From: Linnemannia hyalina
Lineage: Eukaryota; Mortierellomycota; Mortierellomycetes; Mortierellales; Mortierellaceae
Direction of reading: 5' to 3'
Length of the DNA: 64,000 nt
Assembly: GCA_019671135.1 (NCBI GenBank)
Contig: JAHRHY010000006.1
Span: 992,001-1,056,000 of the forward strand
Made by a program: the position numbers and the translations under genes. Of this stretch, positions 1-12,605 are shown in pieces. Numbering within the stretch: position 1 is the first letter of the stretch; each line of letters starts with the position of its first letter. Below the pieces are notes generated by a model. That model did not search any database, was not told where the DNA came from, and saw only the letters and a list, made by a program, of their open reading frames with translations.

Positions 1-64
1 GATCTAATCCAATTGTTCGGAAATTGTACGTCCGCCATTCATAGTCTTCCTTGCGGGTGCTTAC

Positions 65-925
65 CAATAGAGAAATGGCAGAGAGGAAGAGCATCCAGGC
101 ATAGTCCATTGTGCGTCCGTAAAAAGATCCTTCTTCCAGCATCCTACTGTATCGCACTCTATGTTAAAGACATTCACATCATCAAATTGTAGTCTTAGTA
201 ACGTTTCTGTCAATGAGGTGTGAGCGAACGAGCGAGTGCAGAACATACGCCACTTGGGTTACGAATCGGTCGTCCGCGTGTCTAGATCCAATGATTCCAT
301 TTGTGCCACTATCTTTCTCCGAAGAGTTGTTGCTGAATCGTCCTTTTTTGACCATGCACTTGTTTGCACTTTTCCTTGTTCCTGATACCTCGGTTATCAA
401 TGCCTTATCGTGAGGACTGCGTGCTTCTTTATATTTGTCTGCAGGAGGACATAATGGACTTACAGGAAGAACATGTGGAAGACGAAATCCAGCCCAAGGG
501 GCCCAAAATACAAGAATGTCGTGATCGGTCTCCAGTACTAACAGACAAGGGGAAAGACAAGGTCAAGGTCAGAGATGACATATCGGTGCGTACGCTGTGA
601 GAGTCAATGTGCGAGGAGTATCAGTAAAATACAACGGCGGACTGAGGACCTACTTGGTGTTGATAAATGACCAGTTGGTAGTTGAAGTAGAGCTGGAACG
701 CATTGGTGAATCCCGTTTGCTAATGACAGAAGGAAAAAAGTAAAAAGAAAGGCGTAAGCTGTTAATGAATGAACTGCAAGTGTTGTAAAAGAAGGACTTC
801 TGCGTTTTTGCTTCGAAGGATAAAGGGTGTGTTACCACTGCAAGGGCGACCAAGGCGGCACCGGTGGCGAAGAGGCGAGTGACGATTGGCACATCGTAGT
901 ACCATGTCTCTATTGGGATGGCCAT
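65..925 (-). CDS. Derlin (ER-associated degradation membrane protein), 3' end missing
   Basis: Derlins are rhomboid-fold ER membrane proteins that help retrotranslocate misfolded proteins to Cdc48/p97. Four exons are visible on the minus strand: 836-925, 654-719, 464-537 and 65-158, phases 0, 0, 2, 0. They encode 108 residues, and the gene continues past the left edge inside an intron that starts at 64. The N-terminus (MAIPIETWYYDVPIVTRL) matches the family start. It is followed by the FQLYFNYQLV, YWRPITTFLYFG and RYSRMLEEGSFYGRT blocks that mark Derlins. The start was chosen because it opens this conserved block directly. The WR motif is present. The C-terminal half, including the GxxxG segment and any p97-binding SHP box, is not in the window. 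The gene lies 378 bp downstream of thymidylate synthase on the same strand. Confidence 0.9.
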
Positions 926-1303
926 GCCTGTGTCCTTGCTAGGTTTTTTTTGTTGGTTGTAGTGGGCTGGTTGATGGTGATTGTTGACAGTGCGGTTGGA
1001 TGGATGACTGTCAGTCCTGTATTGATGGTTGTTGTTGTCGGTGTTGATGTTTGCCTGCGTGCGTGTGAGTGTGAGTGCGAGTGTGGTGTGATGAAAGTGA
1101 AAGAAGAAAAAAGAAGAAAGGAGAGAGTTGCCGAGTGTTGAGTCTGTGAGCACGAAGGGAGTATCAACGACAAGAAGCAACCAGGCAGCAGCCCACCCTT
1201 GTCTATCTGTCTGGAGTCGCAGTGGATGAAGTGGCGCAAATTCATTGGTGCCAGTCACATCGACCTGCTTTCAAATCGCTACAACGCACCATTTATTAAG
1301 TGG
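926..1303. other. intergenic gap between thymidylate synthase and Derlin
   Basis: This holds the 3' flank of thymidylate synthase and the promoter of Derlin. The minus strand carries C/T- and CA-rich sequence just before the Derlin start. I see no gene here. Confidence 0.6.
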
Positions 1304-2438
1304 CTACACGGACATGACCATGTCGATCTTCTTGTGGGGCTCATATCCCTCCAGAACAAAGTCCTCCAAGATAAACTCATCAATGTTGCTAATCGTCCTC
1401 TTGACTCCTTCCTTAGCCTCAGCTTCATTCGTCTGGTGAGGGCGGATATAGAGCTTGGGGAACGCACGCGGTTCACGCCCGATCTGGATCTTCAGTGCCT
1501 CGGTGTGGTCCAGGTAGATATGGGTGTCACCCATGGTGTGAATAAACTCGCCACAGTCCAGATCCGTAACATGCGCAATCATCTTTGTCAGCAACGCATA
1601 CGATGCAATGTTGAATGGAACACCGAGTCCCATATCGCACGATCGCTGGTAAAGCTGGCATGAGAGCTTGGCCCTGGGCTGTTCCTCTGTTGGTGTTGAC
1701 ACGTAGAACTGGCAAAACATATGGCAAGGAGGCAATGCCATCTTTCCGAGATCTATCATTTCAAAATAGAGGTACACGATTGTCAGTGAGAATCCTTGGA
1801 GCTAGCCTAGAGCAATCGAAAAAATCGCATAGGGGTGAAGCTATTGTGCTAGCAAACATTGGTGGCAACAAGTATCCAGTTACAATCACGAGAAAAAAAA
1901 TATATTGCCTACCAGCTGGGTTCCAGGCACTCATGATGATTCTACGATCAGTAGGCGTGTTATTGATCTTCCAGATGACCTCCGCAAGCTGATCAACACC
2001 TTGATTCGTATAGTCGGTATCACAATCCTTGTACTCGGCCCCAAAGTGACGCCACTGGAATCCATAAACAGGACCCAAGTCCCCAACCTTGCGGTGCGAC
2101 AATCCGACCTTGTCCAGGTACTCTCTCGAGCCATTACCCTCCCAAATCTTGATACCCTTTTCTGAGAGATGGAGTCCGTTGGTGTCGCCCTTGACGAACC
2201 ACAACAACTCCTCAACTACAGCGCGGAAGAAGACTCGCTTTGTGGTCAGGAGGGGAAAGATGTCGTTTTCGAGAGAGAATCGCATGGAGGGGGGGGCGAA
2301 GATGGAGCGGGTGCCAGTTCCTGTGCGGTCTGCGCGGAATTCGCCGTGGTCCATGACGTGGCGAATCATAGCGAGGTATTGGTGCTCCTCATGTTGGTCG
2401 GGTGCTCTCCAGGGGTGGATGGATGGCGTGAAGGTCAT
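1304..2438 (-). CDS. CDC21: thymidylate synthase
   Basis: Converts dUMP to dTMP with methylene-tetrahydrofolate, the only de novo route to dTMP. Two exons, 1913-2438 and 1304-1752, joined in phase 1 (AWNPA|DLGKM), give 324 residues, slightly longer than the usual ~300. Family motifs run in order: RTGTGT near residue 40, [36 protein letters not shown], the catalytic PPCH motif with Cys185, [16 protein letters not shown], and [12 protein letters not shown] short [10 protein letters not shown] insert follows CQFYV, where animal enzymes have only a few residues. The start is the first ATG in frame after the upstream pyrimidine-rich DNA, and opens a short leader typical of the family. Nothing suggests a fused dihydrofolate reductase, which occurs in protists and plants. 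Confidence 0.95.
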
Positions 2439-5400
2439 TCTGCGGAGTCGTGATGAGGGTTGGTAAAGAGAGAGAAGAGCCAGGTACCAAAGGACGCGCT
2501 CTGGGTTGTTTATCGTTTCTGAAGCAGTTAAATGAAAACCGGTCACGACGAGGACAGACGCGCCACCTACCTTCAAAGGTCTCCATAGAAAAGGAACACA
2601 CACAACTGTATACCATTATCAGTCGTTATCGATGGTCTCCAAAACCACATCGATGCCCTACCTAGACCCAAACACTGTACCCTTACTGCTTTTCCTCCTC
2701 CGGTGTGTCGAATTACGAGATGCTCTCTTCCTTCAAACGTAGACACTTCTGCCTTTCGATCTGCAAAGGACACTGCAACGGTGTAACAAAGTCGCTCCTC
2801 CTCTACTCATCGTGTTCAAAAGGGGTGTCGACATGCACCTACGTCTACTTTTGTTTCTTTCCGCATCTTCTATTTCTCTCTGTGACGAAGAGGACCCATC
2901 TAACGCGACAGTCTCTGTCCCTGTCGTAGTCTCTATATCTCTTTTTGACCCTTGGACCTGAAGTGTCCTGGAAACAGGACGAGGATCATGTTCACCCCTG
3001 ACCTTGCATTTGATCCACTACTTTCTTAAACTCAGGCACACAGGTACAACATATATCTGTAATGAATGACATGAAAGAAAAATAAAATAAAACAGGGGGT
3101 CGACAATTAAATCAACGATGTCATCATTTTCTTGACCATAGGAGCGAATAAAAAGAATAAAAAAAAACATGCAAGCTAAGACGAGCGACAGGATGTTAAA
3201 GAGGACTAAAATGAGGGTTAGTTGGTGGCCCTCCCAGGGCACAAGGTGTCACTTTCAATATTGAAGAGCCCCATGGTGATAAATATGATTTTCTTTTCAG
3301 TCTGCAATGAGGTTGGCAGTGCGTCAAGGGCAAGGTCTACTTCAGTCCTTTGTAGCTATGCTGTACTGCACACGAAAGTAACGAAGTAACCACAGTGTTC
3401 GGCTGAACCTTTTGGATTAGTTGTTCATTTAGTTCTGTAGTCCTTGTGCAACACGTACTGCAGGTAGCCCTTATCGTTTATCTGACTGAGAATGATCGAT
3501 GACGACGAAAGAAGGGTCGAGTGGTACGAAATAAAGTCATGAACCTGATCTTGAGAGGGACAGACAGGGACAGGGTAATATGAACCATGAAGTGCGACGT
3601 TACATCAAGAAAAGCCCTCGATCCTATATCTCGCTTCTTACCTCGGAAGAACTGATCGATATGACTGAGCGTGTTCATGTTCCTTGTGCTTTGCGCTTGT
3701 CCCTTACCATGGGCAGTATGGCAGGAGGAAGAAGAAGACGACAACAGGGGAATAGGAAGTTAGCCTATTCAGTCCATTACCCCTTCTACTCGCCCCCTCT
3801 TGCCCATTGCACCTGTCTCTTTTAAGTTACGTTCTCACTTTGCACACAACAATCGTATCTTTACTTTTCTTTCTACTTTTCTTTTTCCTCCAATTCCTCC
3901 TTTCTGTCTCCTTGAACCTTCGCTAGCCCTACCTCTTCTTCACGACCACTCCTTCGAGTGTCTCCTAAAAAAATTAACATCAACCACCGACGAGGTAGGT
4001 TCGAGGGTCAATAGGGGCATGAAAGGCGAAGTAGCAAATCGCACAATTGAACCCGCCTCCTCATCATAAAAGCCGACCGCATTCTTTCTGACTTTTTGAG
4101 CCCTCTTTCTTCCTTCACTTCACTCCACACAGTTCATTTCTTCCTCCGCCTGTCAAGCACGGTATCTTTTCCATACTATCGAACACTCTGTCGAATAGCA
4201 TCGAACGTTGGGACAGGAAAGAGAACACAATTGTTACGCAAAAGCAAGGTACGAAGTTCTTGGCATTGTTATTGTGTGTACAACGACGTCAACAATCGAA
4301 CAACAACAATGAAGCATAATCTGTTTGTGGCGTATACGGTGGTCAAAGGGACGAGGATTTCTTTATGCATATGTGCTTTTCCTGTCCATGTCATTGCTTG
4401 TGTAAACGAACAGCAGAATCGACAAAAGGAACGACGGCCTAGGCTACGGTTTCCCGCGGTTTATTATTTGCTGGTCGTCTTTATTTTGGCTGGGGTTCGA
4501 GTGAGATTTTTTTGTCGCATTTTCCCTCCTCAGCCTTCCTTCTTCGAGCCCCTTGCCTTATGACGCGCATTTCGCTTTTTCGTTTCTTTTCTTCAGGCCC
4601 CGCTGACCCCTTCCCTCTCCTGCTCGTACAGTACGTACTCCGCCTCACCCCCTTTTTGTATTATGGTTGATTGCGGTGGTGGTTGGTCTCTGTGTCCCTT
4701 TCAGGAAGGAGAGATACCCTTTTATTCTTCCTTCTTCTCTTCGGGCTGTCCGACAAGGACAAGTGATAGACGATTCCATATCCAGTCCAGAAACAAGACT
4801 GGGTGCTGAACAGGATAATAAATGAGAATAATGAGAAAAGAGATTGGGCCAGTAGCAAGAGAGAAGGGTTATGTGGAAAAGAGCAAAGGGGCGAATGAGG
4901 ACCAGTCGCAAACAACGTCGTCGATAGAGTCGAAAATAAGATTTCTGGCACACGGGCAAAAAATGCCTCATTCATAAGGATTTCTGCTCAACCAACAAGG
5001 AGAGAGGGAGAGATAGACAGAGAGTGTGTGTGAAAGCAGATTAGGGCGTTGTTATCCCATGTGGCATGTTGCATGGATGGGGTGGGACATAGGCTTGTTG
5101 TCGCTGTTGCCTGTCTATACCAGCCAATCGCATCCTTAGGCACCCTTGTCCACCCTCTTTACCTTTTGAACTTTTGAACACAAACAGTGGACCCTGACTA
5201 ACCAGACCACGTTGTATTTTTTTCTTCCTCTTCATCTCTGCTCTTTTCTCTCTTCTCTCTTCTCTCTGCTCTTTTCTCTTTTCTCTTCCCTTTCCCGTCC
5301 TCTTCCTTCCCTCCTTCCTTCATTTCCTCATCCCACTCCCGCTCCCGCTAATCCTGTCCGCTGCACCTATCCACTACACCGTCAATTTGGTACCCTCTCC

Positions 5401-5513
5401 TCCTTCTATCTCCTTCCCCTCCTTCCTCTCCTTCGCTTCCCTCCCCTGCCCTCGCTACCTTTGCATCATACGGCAAGCATATCTAGCCGCCACAACAGCA
5501 AAGATTACACGCC
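2439..5513. other. 3.1-kb interval with no supported gene
   Basis: Only short frames without recognisable domains occur in either strand. The last 300 bp (about 5212-5480) are strongly C/T-rich on the plus strand, with repeated CTCTTTTCTCTCTTCTCT-like units, and probably form the promoter or leader of the ATPase gene. A non-coding transcript could lie here but cannot be seen from sequence alone. Confidence 0.5.
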
Positions 5514-8500
5514 ATGGCGTCCTCAAACCCACCAAACGGCGACACTATCGAAAAGTCGACCAAAATCGACTTTAATGAGCCCCTCCAGTTGACCAGAACT
5601 AAAACTATCCCCGTCGAATCCTCTGCCTCAGCCGCGAGACAGCCTGCTCCTATTAACGAAAAGTCAGATGGAGCAGACAAGGGCAAGAAGGCTGGTGTCG
5701 CAGAAAAGACTCTAGACATTGTAAGCATACTGGTTCTTTTTTATTCGTATTGACATGCGTGTGTATATTCATGATGATACCTTCTCCCAGTATGCATATT
5801 GATCATGGCGCATCACTAACATACTCTTTCGTTTTATCATGTTGACTCAACTACATGAACATCAACAACACGAAAGACGGAGCATCTCTTCCCGATTGAG
5901 GACATTGCCGCCAGACACGGCACTCGCGTTGACTTGGCCAAGCCAGGCAGCAGTTTCGGCCTCTCCTCCGAAGTCGCCGCCGCGCGTCTGATCGAAAATG
6001 GTCCCAACATCCTTGCGCCACCCAAGCAGATCTCACCCTTTATGAAGTTCATTCATTGCCTGACTTCATTGTTCAACTTGTTGTTGATCCTTGCCGGTAT
6101 TCTGAACTATGTTCTTCTTGCTATTGATCCCAAGAACAACAGGGTCAACGTAAGTAAAACCATTGTTTGTGGACAATATGAAAAGGAGTAACGGAGGCAA
6201 TGCAAACCCCGACCAGTGGACGAAACACGCTCAGACCGTCGTGCAGGCAGAGTCATTCCTGCAGCAGGAAAATGTCGACCTGAAAAGACAAAAAAAAACT
6301 CGCCACCTCCAGCATGAATATTGACATGAAAGCAACAAAAGAAAACTAAACGTCTCCCTATTTACGCCACCCCTGTTGTTTTAGACCTACCTCGGAGCTA
6401 TTCTGATCATTGTCGCCTTTCTCAACGCGTTGATCGAGTTCTACCAAGCTCAAAAGTCCGCCGCCGTGCTGCAGTCTTTCCTGAACCTAATGCCTCAAAG
6501 GTGTAACGTCGTCCGCGATGGTAAAGTCATTGCCATCCCTGCTGCAGATTTGGTCCTCGGCGACATTGTCTTCTCGCGCATGGGTGACAAGGTGCCCGCA
6601 GATGTGATGATCTTTGCCTGTACCGACATGAAGGTCGACAACTCCTCCCTCACCGGCGAAGCAGACCCTCAGGATCGTAACCCCATCAACGAACACAAGA
6701 ACCCGCTCGAGGCGAGCAACTTGGCCTTCAACGGATCCCTTATTATCAACGGTGAGGGGTATGGACTGGTCATTCGGACTGGAGATAGCACGGTGTTGGG
6801 TCAAATTGCTGGGTTGACGGCGGGCGAGGATTCAGGAAAGTCGCCCCTCTCGCGTGAGATTGACGACTTTGTCAAAATCATTGCCACCATCGCCATCACC
6901 ACAGCCATTGTCTTTTTCCTTATTGGATACTTCGCCGTCTACCGGTCCAAGGGCTCCTCGGGTATCTCGAGCACTCTCAACTTTGCCGTCGGAGTCTTTG
7001 TCGCCTGGGTCCCCGAAGGTCTCCCCGCCACCGTCACTATGCTCTTGACCATCGCTGCCAAACGCATGGCCGCCCAGAACGTGTTGGTCAAGGACCTGAC
7101 AGGAGTCGAAACTCTTGGTGCAATCACCCTTCTGGCGACCGACAAGACTGGTACACTGACTCGCAACCAGATGACTGTCACCAACATCTGGTCCTCTGGG
7201 ACCATGTACTCGGCCTTCCGTAGTGCCGCCAATGATGGACACCCCTTTGACGCCAGCTCGCCCGGTATCCCCGAGGTCCTCGCCATCGCTGCCCTCTGCT
7301 CTCGCGCCAAGTTTGATCGCACCGATGTTCCTATTCCGGAACGCCAGGTCCTGGGTGACGCGACCGAGTCTGGCCTGACCCGCTTCGCTTCCTCCAACAT
7401 TGGTAACTTTGACGACATGAACGACCTGTACCCCAAGGTCTTTGAGGTCCCCTTCAACTCGGAGAACAAATGGGCCATGACCATCCACGACAAGAGCCAC
7501 GACCACGGACGGTTCACACTGTTGATGAAGGGTGCCCCGGAGCGAATCTTACGTCTCTGTAGTACTATCCTGATCAATGGATCTGCGATTCCTCTCACGG
7601 CCGAGCATGCAAAGTCCTATGACGAGATGTATGCCCAGATGGCGTCCAAGGGTCACCGTGTCCTTGCCTTTGCCCAGATGCTCCTCCCCGACGACCAGTA
7701 CCCTGACAGCCATATCTTTGACAAAGAAAAGAAGAACTACCCCACCAGCAACCTCTGCTTTGTCGGCCTTGTCTCGCTTGAGGATCCTCCTAAGCATGGA
7801 GTCCGTGAGGCTATTGGACGGTGTCGGTCGGCCGGTATCCGTGTCATGATGGTGACCGGTGATCACCCCTTGACTGCCGAGGCGATTGGACGCAAGATCA
7901 ACCTGGTTCTGTCAGATACCAAGGAACTGGTCGCCAAGAACCGTGGATGTTCGGTGGAGGAAGTTGGAGATGACGAGTACGACGCAGTGGTGATTCATGG
8001 TGAGCAGATTGATTCGTTGACGGAGCGGGATTGGGATCTGATCTTTTCCAAGCCCGAGATTATCTTTGCGCGTACTTCGCCCAAGCACAAGCTCCTGATT
8101 GTCAAGCATGCCCAGTCTCTCGGCCATATTGTTGGAGTGACAGGAGATGGAGTCAACGATTCACCTGCGCTCAAGAAGGCTGACCTGGGAATTGCGATGA
8201 ATATCTCGGGTTCAGATGTCTCTAAGGAGGCTGCGGCGATGATTTTGTTGGACGACAACTTTGCCTCGACGGTTCGTGGAATTGAGGAGGGTCGTTTGAT
8301 TTTCACCAACCTCAAGAAGTCAATCCAGTACACCATTACCCACTCGATGCCCGAGGTTATCCCTAACCTGCTCTATGTCATTGCCTCGATTCCGCTGCCC
8401 ATCTCTGCTATGCTGATCCTCGTCATCGATCTGGGTTTCGAGCTGTGCATCTCTCTGACGTTCGCCTGGGACAAGCCCGAGTCCGAGGCTGGATTGATGA

Positions 8501-9285
8501 AACTTCCTCCTCGTAAACCCGTCACCCCAGCATCGATCGAGCGTCGTCGTCGCATGGCTACCCGTGCCCTACCACCAACGATCGACCCCGAATCCGGAGA
8601 AGAAGTCAAGCCTTCATTCATGGCCCGGTTCGGACACGACTTCAAGGCCCTGTTCACACGACTCTACTGGCGCGAGAAGTTTGAGCACACCGATGACGAG
8701 ATCCTAGTCGACGCCAACCTCCTCTCCTGGGCATACCTCGAAGTTGGAATCATCCAGACCATCGGCGCCCTAGTCGTCTTCTTTGTCGTCCTCTATCAGG
8801 AAGGAGGCCTCACCCCCGCCCAAGCAGTCGAATACCAAAAGCAGGACCTTTTCTCCTCAACCTCCGACCAGCAGAACCTAGAGCTCCTCGCAAAAGCCCA
8901 ATCCTCCTTCTACCTCAGCATCATGATCATGCAACTCTTCAACATGTTTGCCTGCAAGACCAAATACCGGCTCCCCTTTGGAAAGTACATGTTCTCCAAC
9001 CCTCGGTCCTTCATCGGAGGTGCTTTCGGCGCTGGCCTGGGTTTCTTTATAGTCTATTGTCCAGGTCTGCCGGTCGTCTTTGGAACGTCGAACGATACCC
9101 CGTTCGTGTACCTGCTGATTGCTGTTGCGTTTGGAGTGTTTATTCTGTTCTATGTCAGTGTGAGACAGTTGGTGTTGAGAAAGTTGAGGCCGACGACGTT
9201 GAATGATGAGATTATTGGGTTGAATATGGTCCCGACCATCAAGACCATCTTCTCTCGCACAAAGTCCATTCAGCGCACCACGTAG
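5514..9285 (+). CDS. P-type cation ATPase, Na,K-ATPase-like (type IIC / fungal ACU group)
   Basis: Predicted plasma-membrane pump moving alkali cations at the cost of ATP. Exons 5514-5720, 5877-6149 and 6385-9285, all phase 0, give 1126 residues. In order: a ~70-residue polar N-terminus; M1-M2; the actuator loop with TGEA at 250-253 (TGES in most relatives); PEGL in M4 at 370-373; the phosphorylation site DKTGTLT with Asp413; KGAPERI in the nucleotide domain; TGDGVND at 746-752; then M5-M10. The M5-M6 region (HSMPEVIPN, then VIDLGFELC at 841-849) resembles Na,K-ATPase but differs at presumed ion-binding positions. Spacing before and after fits the alpha subunit, and no beta subunit is visible. 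The first intron's acceptor (AAAG at 5873-5876) was chosen as the first AG after a CTAAC branch site. Codons are C-rich, as in highly expressed neighbours. The exact ion (Na+, K+ or both) cannot be read from sequence. Confidence 0.9.
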
Positions 9286-9705
9286 AAAAAAAAAAAAAGA
9301 AGGGCCTAAAGCTTCATATCTTTCTACCTTACATCTATTGTTTCTTACATACATAATACTTACTAGTTTTTTTCTTTTTTTTCCCCCCATTCTTGAAATG
9401 CTCATTTGTCTTAATACATATATTTTATCTGGCTTTACAAACAGTGAAGAGAAATGGGAGGGATGTGTGTGCATTTATTCATCGCGCGCGCGGTTCGGTC
9501 TGTTGGTACAAAAAAGATATGGAGGGGGAAAGCGCGCCATGGGTATAGTTTTTTTGAACAGACACCTATTAGTACATTTGTAGAAGATAAAGAGCAAAGA
9601 AAAGAAAAGAGAAAAAAAAAACTAGAACAGAGGAGAGGTAGAATGGATTGGTTGTGAATGAGGAGTAATGAGGAGAGGGGGAGGGGGGTATGTTTTTGGA
9701 GAGGT
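9286..9705. other. convergent 3' flank
   Basis: This is the shared downstream DNA of the ATPase (plus) and the coiled-coil gene (minus). It begins with an A-tract right after the ATPase stop and holds AT-rich sequence suitable for polyadenylation. I see no gene. Confidence 0.6.
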
Positions 9706-12605
9706 TTAGGCAACAAGGTCTCCGGTGGTCACAGGCATGGCCACAGTCCCGATCGCTGCGATACTGTTGGACGAAGAAGCCGAAGAGGGGATGGCGGCAG
9801 CTACGGGGACGGGTAAGGGTAGAGGCAAGGATGTGACGGATGGGCGACGGGATCCAGTACCATTTGAACTTTCTTCGGCCATGGCCCTCAATTGCTTGGA
9901 CGCATCTGAGGGCTCGGAGGAGGGCAAAGGTGAAGAAAGGAAAGAGGGGGATGGCGAGAGGGAGGGGCGGGACACGTCCTTGGGAGAGGAGGTGTTCGAG
10001 CGCGAGACAGACTGAGTCTCGGGTGCGGTCGACGCGGTGGTCGCCTGGGTTGCGTGGGTCGCTGTTGAGGACGAGGGGGATGCAGGGACCGGCGAGGGCG
10101 ACATTGCTTGGTGGTTGAGGCTGCCGTTACTGATACTGCTTCGGATGCGTTGACGCGGTGAGACAGGGGATGAACGGCCAGTCTGGGTGGCACTGCCGGT
10201 GCCATTGATGGTTACAGGGTTGAGATGGCGTCCTGATTTAGTAGTGCCTGTCATCGTTGTCGTTGTTGTCACACTGGCCGAGGTGGCTCTTGTACGACCA
10301 CTTCCTGCAGCTCTTGGAGGAGTAGGGCTGGTGACTGTTGCTGTTCCAGCCCGGGTGGGCTTGGTGGTTGTGGAAGCCTTGGGAGTGGTGGTTTTAGTTT
10401 TGGTGATCACATTTGACGGATCTGTGTTGCCGCCGTTCCTGGCCGCCAAGAACTTGAGTCCTGGGGCGGCATTCTTGTCGGCAGGGTTCTTCTCGACTGT
10501 TGTAGCTGTAGTTCGACTCCTGGGACGAGATGACTTATTGTTGTTGATGTTAGTCGATGTTACAGAGACGGTGGTCCGTTTTCCTGAATGGGCCGAGATA
10601 GCATCCATCAACGACGAGGTGTTGGTGGTTGACATAGAGTGAGGCGACATCTGGGGAGAGGGCATGACTGAGGTTCGAGAGTTGATGATGCTGCTGCCGT
10701 TGTTTCTGATCGTCGACGAAGGCGAATGACGGAGACTGGCTTGGCTGACAGACCTCGAGCTGCTCCGAGAAGTAGCCCGGCTGGTGCTCCGGGATCGGCC
10801 CTGCGTTGGAGTCGGCAAGATGTTCTCAAGCGAGACGCTAGGATTCCATGCTGGACGGCTTTGGCCAGTCGACGGAACAGTCTGGAGGATATTGTGTTCC
10901 TCAAGACGTTGTTGAAACTCGGAGGTGTTGGGGCTTTGGAAAGGTTGGGGTGAGACGCTGAGTGGCGGCTGAGGTTGTTGTCGTGGCTCTGGCTGGGGTT
11001 GGACGACGGACTTTTTTGTCTGGGGTGCTGCAGGATTAGAGAGTGGGGCCAGAGGAGACTCTGTAGGGGTCGGCTGCTTGGTCGAAGCAGCAGTCGAGGG
11101 TGGGTATGAGGTAGGGGCTGGAGTGGATGGGGTAGGTGTGACGACCAACTCGACCGGGCTGCTGACCATGTTGTTCTCGTCGTCGTTGTTGATTATGTTG
11201 CCAAATCCGAGCTCCATGCCCAGGGACATCACAACCCCCTCACGCACATTCTCCTGCTCTTCCTCATGCGTGTCAAACTCTGGCTGGTGCAGCTCGGGAT
11301 CCTCCGACGCAAGGGTTGAGAGTTGGCCGACACTGCGCTTAGACGCTGGCATCTGATGGGTCCATCCGCGGCCCTCTATCTCAGACTCGATGCGGAGGGT
11401 CTGAATCGTCGTCTGGGCCTCATCCAGCAGTTGGGCATACTCCTGAGTGTTGGTCATCATCTCGACAACTCGTCCCTCACACTTGTCCTGTCTGTTCTCC
11501 AACTCCTCCAGCGTCGAAAGGATGGTCGTCTTGTCCGAGATGACCTTCCCTAACTCAGACTGCATATTCTTAACAACCTGGGCAGTACTGGACTGAGCCT
11601 GTTTCTGCTTCTCAACGGCGACATGCAATTGCTCCTGCAGGTTGACGTTCAACTCCTGAGTCGCGCCCAGTTCCTGCTCGACCTCGTTCAATCGACGAGA
11701 GTAATGACTGACTTTGGTCTTGGCGTCCAAGACCTCGGTTCCCATCTCGGTCATCTGTCCGACAAGACTGTCGAGTTCCTTGCGGAACGTCTTTAGTTCT
11801 CGACGGCAGCCGTCCAGCTCGCGCTGGAGGGTGTCCTTTTCGTTGGTCAGATTCATGACCTCGTCCTGTGATCCTGTGAGATGGCTGGCGAGTTCACGAG
11901 AGTGGTGGGCTCTTGACTGGAGCATCATATTTTCTTCCTGTAACGATTGGAGCTATTAATATATATTCAATGCCAGTACAAAAACACACGGACCAGCAGC
12001 CGAGGCGGAAAACAAAGCAACAGAAAGAAAAGGTAAGAATAGGCATCATGAAAGGAAAGCTCAGCTCCTAGGAATAGGATACGAAAGGGTCGCCAATTGT
12101 CGTCGCTCGTGTGTCGATTTTGCTATTACCTGGGCATAAGATTCTTGCTCCGCGCGTTGTGCCTGTTCTAGACTTTGTTGGAGATCGAGACCAAAACGAC
12201 CGGCCATATTGAGTTGTTCACGCATCAGCTGGTGTTCAGCATAGAACTTTTCTCGCAAGGCCCTTGCGTCTTTTATCCGCTCCAGCTCGGCCCAGAGCTC
12301 GTCTTCTTCTGATGCTGGTGCGTGTGCTATGTTGTTGTTTTTGTATGTGTGTGAGTTTTTTTTTTTTTTTTTTGGTTTGATCGGGATAGTAGTGTTTTGG
12401 ATGGAGGGTTGTACAAAAAACCAAAAGGATCCAAGATGTTCTAATGTTAGGATGGGAGCGATCCGCGGGAATGGTAACAGTGGACATATATTTTTTCTCC
12501 TTCGGGTTGCTGGTATAAAATTGACACATGGGAAAGCAAAAAGTTCAGATGAATAAACCACCTACCCAGGATGTCTTCTTGGTTGTAAGGCGGGCACGGA
12601 GGACT
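9706..12605 (-). CDS. coiled-coil protein with Spindly/BICD-like N-terminus and long Ser/Thr-rich tail; 5' end unresolved
   Basis: Three exons are well supported: 12566-12605, 12130-12308 and 9706-11937, giving 816 residues from the first visible codon. The N-terminal part (NQEDILEEDELWAELERI) leads into about 240 residues of near-continuous heptad coiled coil. Early in it lies AGRFGLDLQQ, which resembles the CC1 box (AAxxG) of dynein adaptors such as Spindly and BICD. The remaining ~500 residues are low-complexity Ser/Thr/Pro with scattered Arg/Lys, as in microtubule- or cytoskeleton-associated disordered tails. The exon at 12605 starts after an in-frame TGA and has no ATG, so a further 5' exon must exist. 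An ATG at 13177 with an exon to 13074 would splice in frame if the acceptor lay at GACAGAG, but this is weak. Function is inferred only; a generic septum or polarity coiled-coil protein is equally possible. Confidence 0.65.

Noticed and set aside
3985..4015. GGTTCGAGGGTC resembling a tRNA B box
   Set aside because: No A box, cloverleaf or anticodon stem could be built around it.
9725..11959. several plus-strand frames of 75-150 codons over the coiled-coil gene
   Set aside because: Reverse-strand shadows of a low-complexity Ser/Thr-rich exon.
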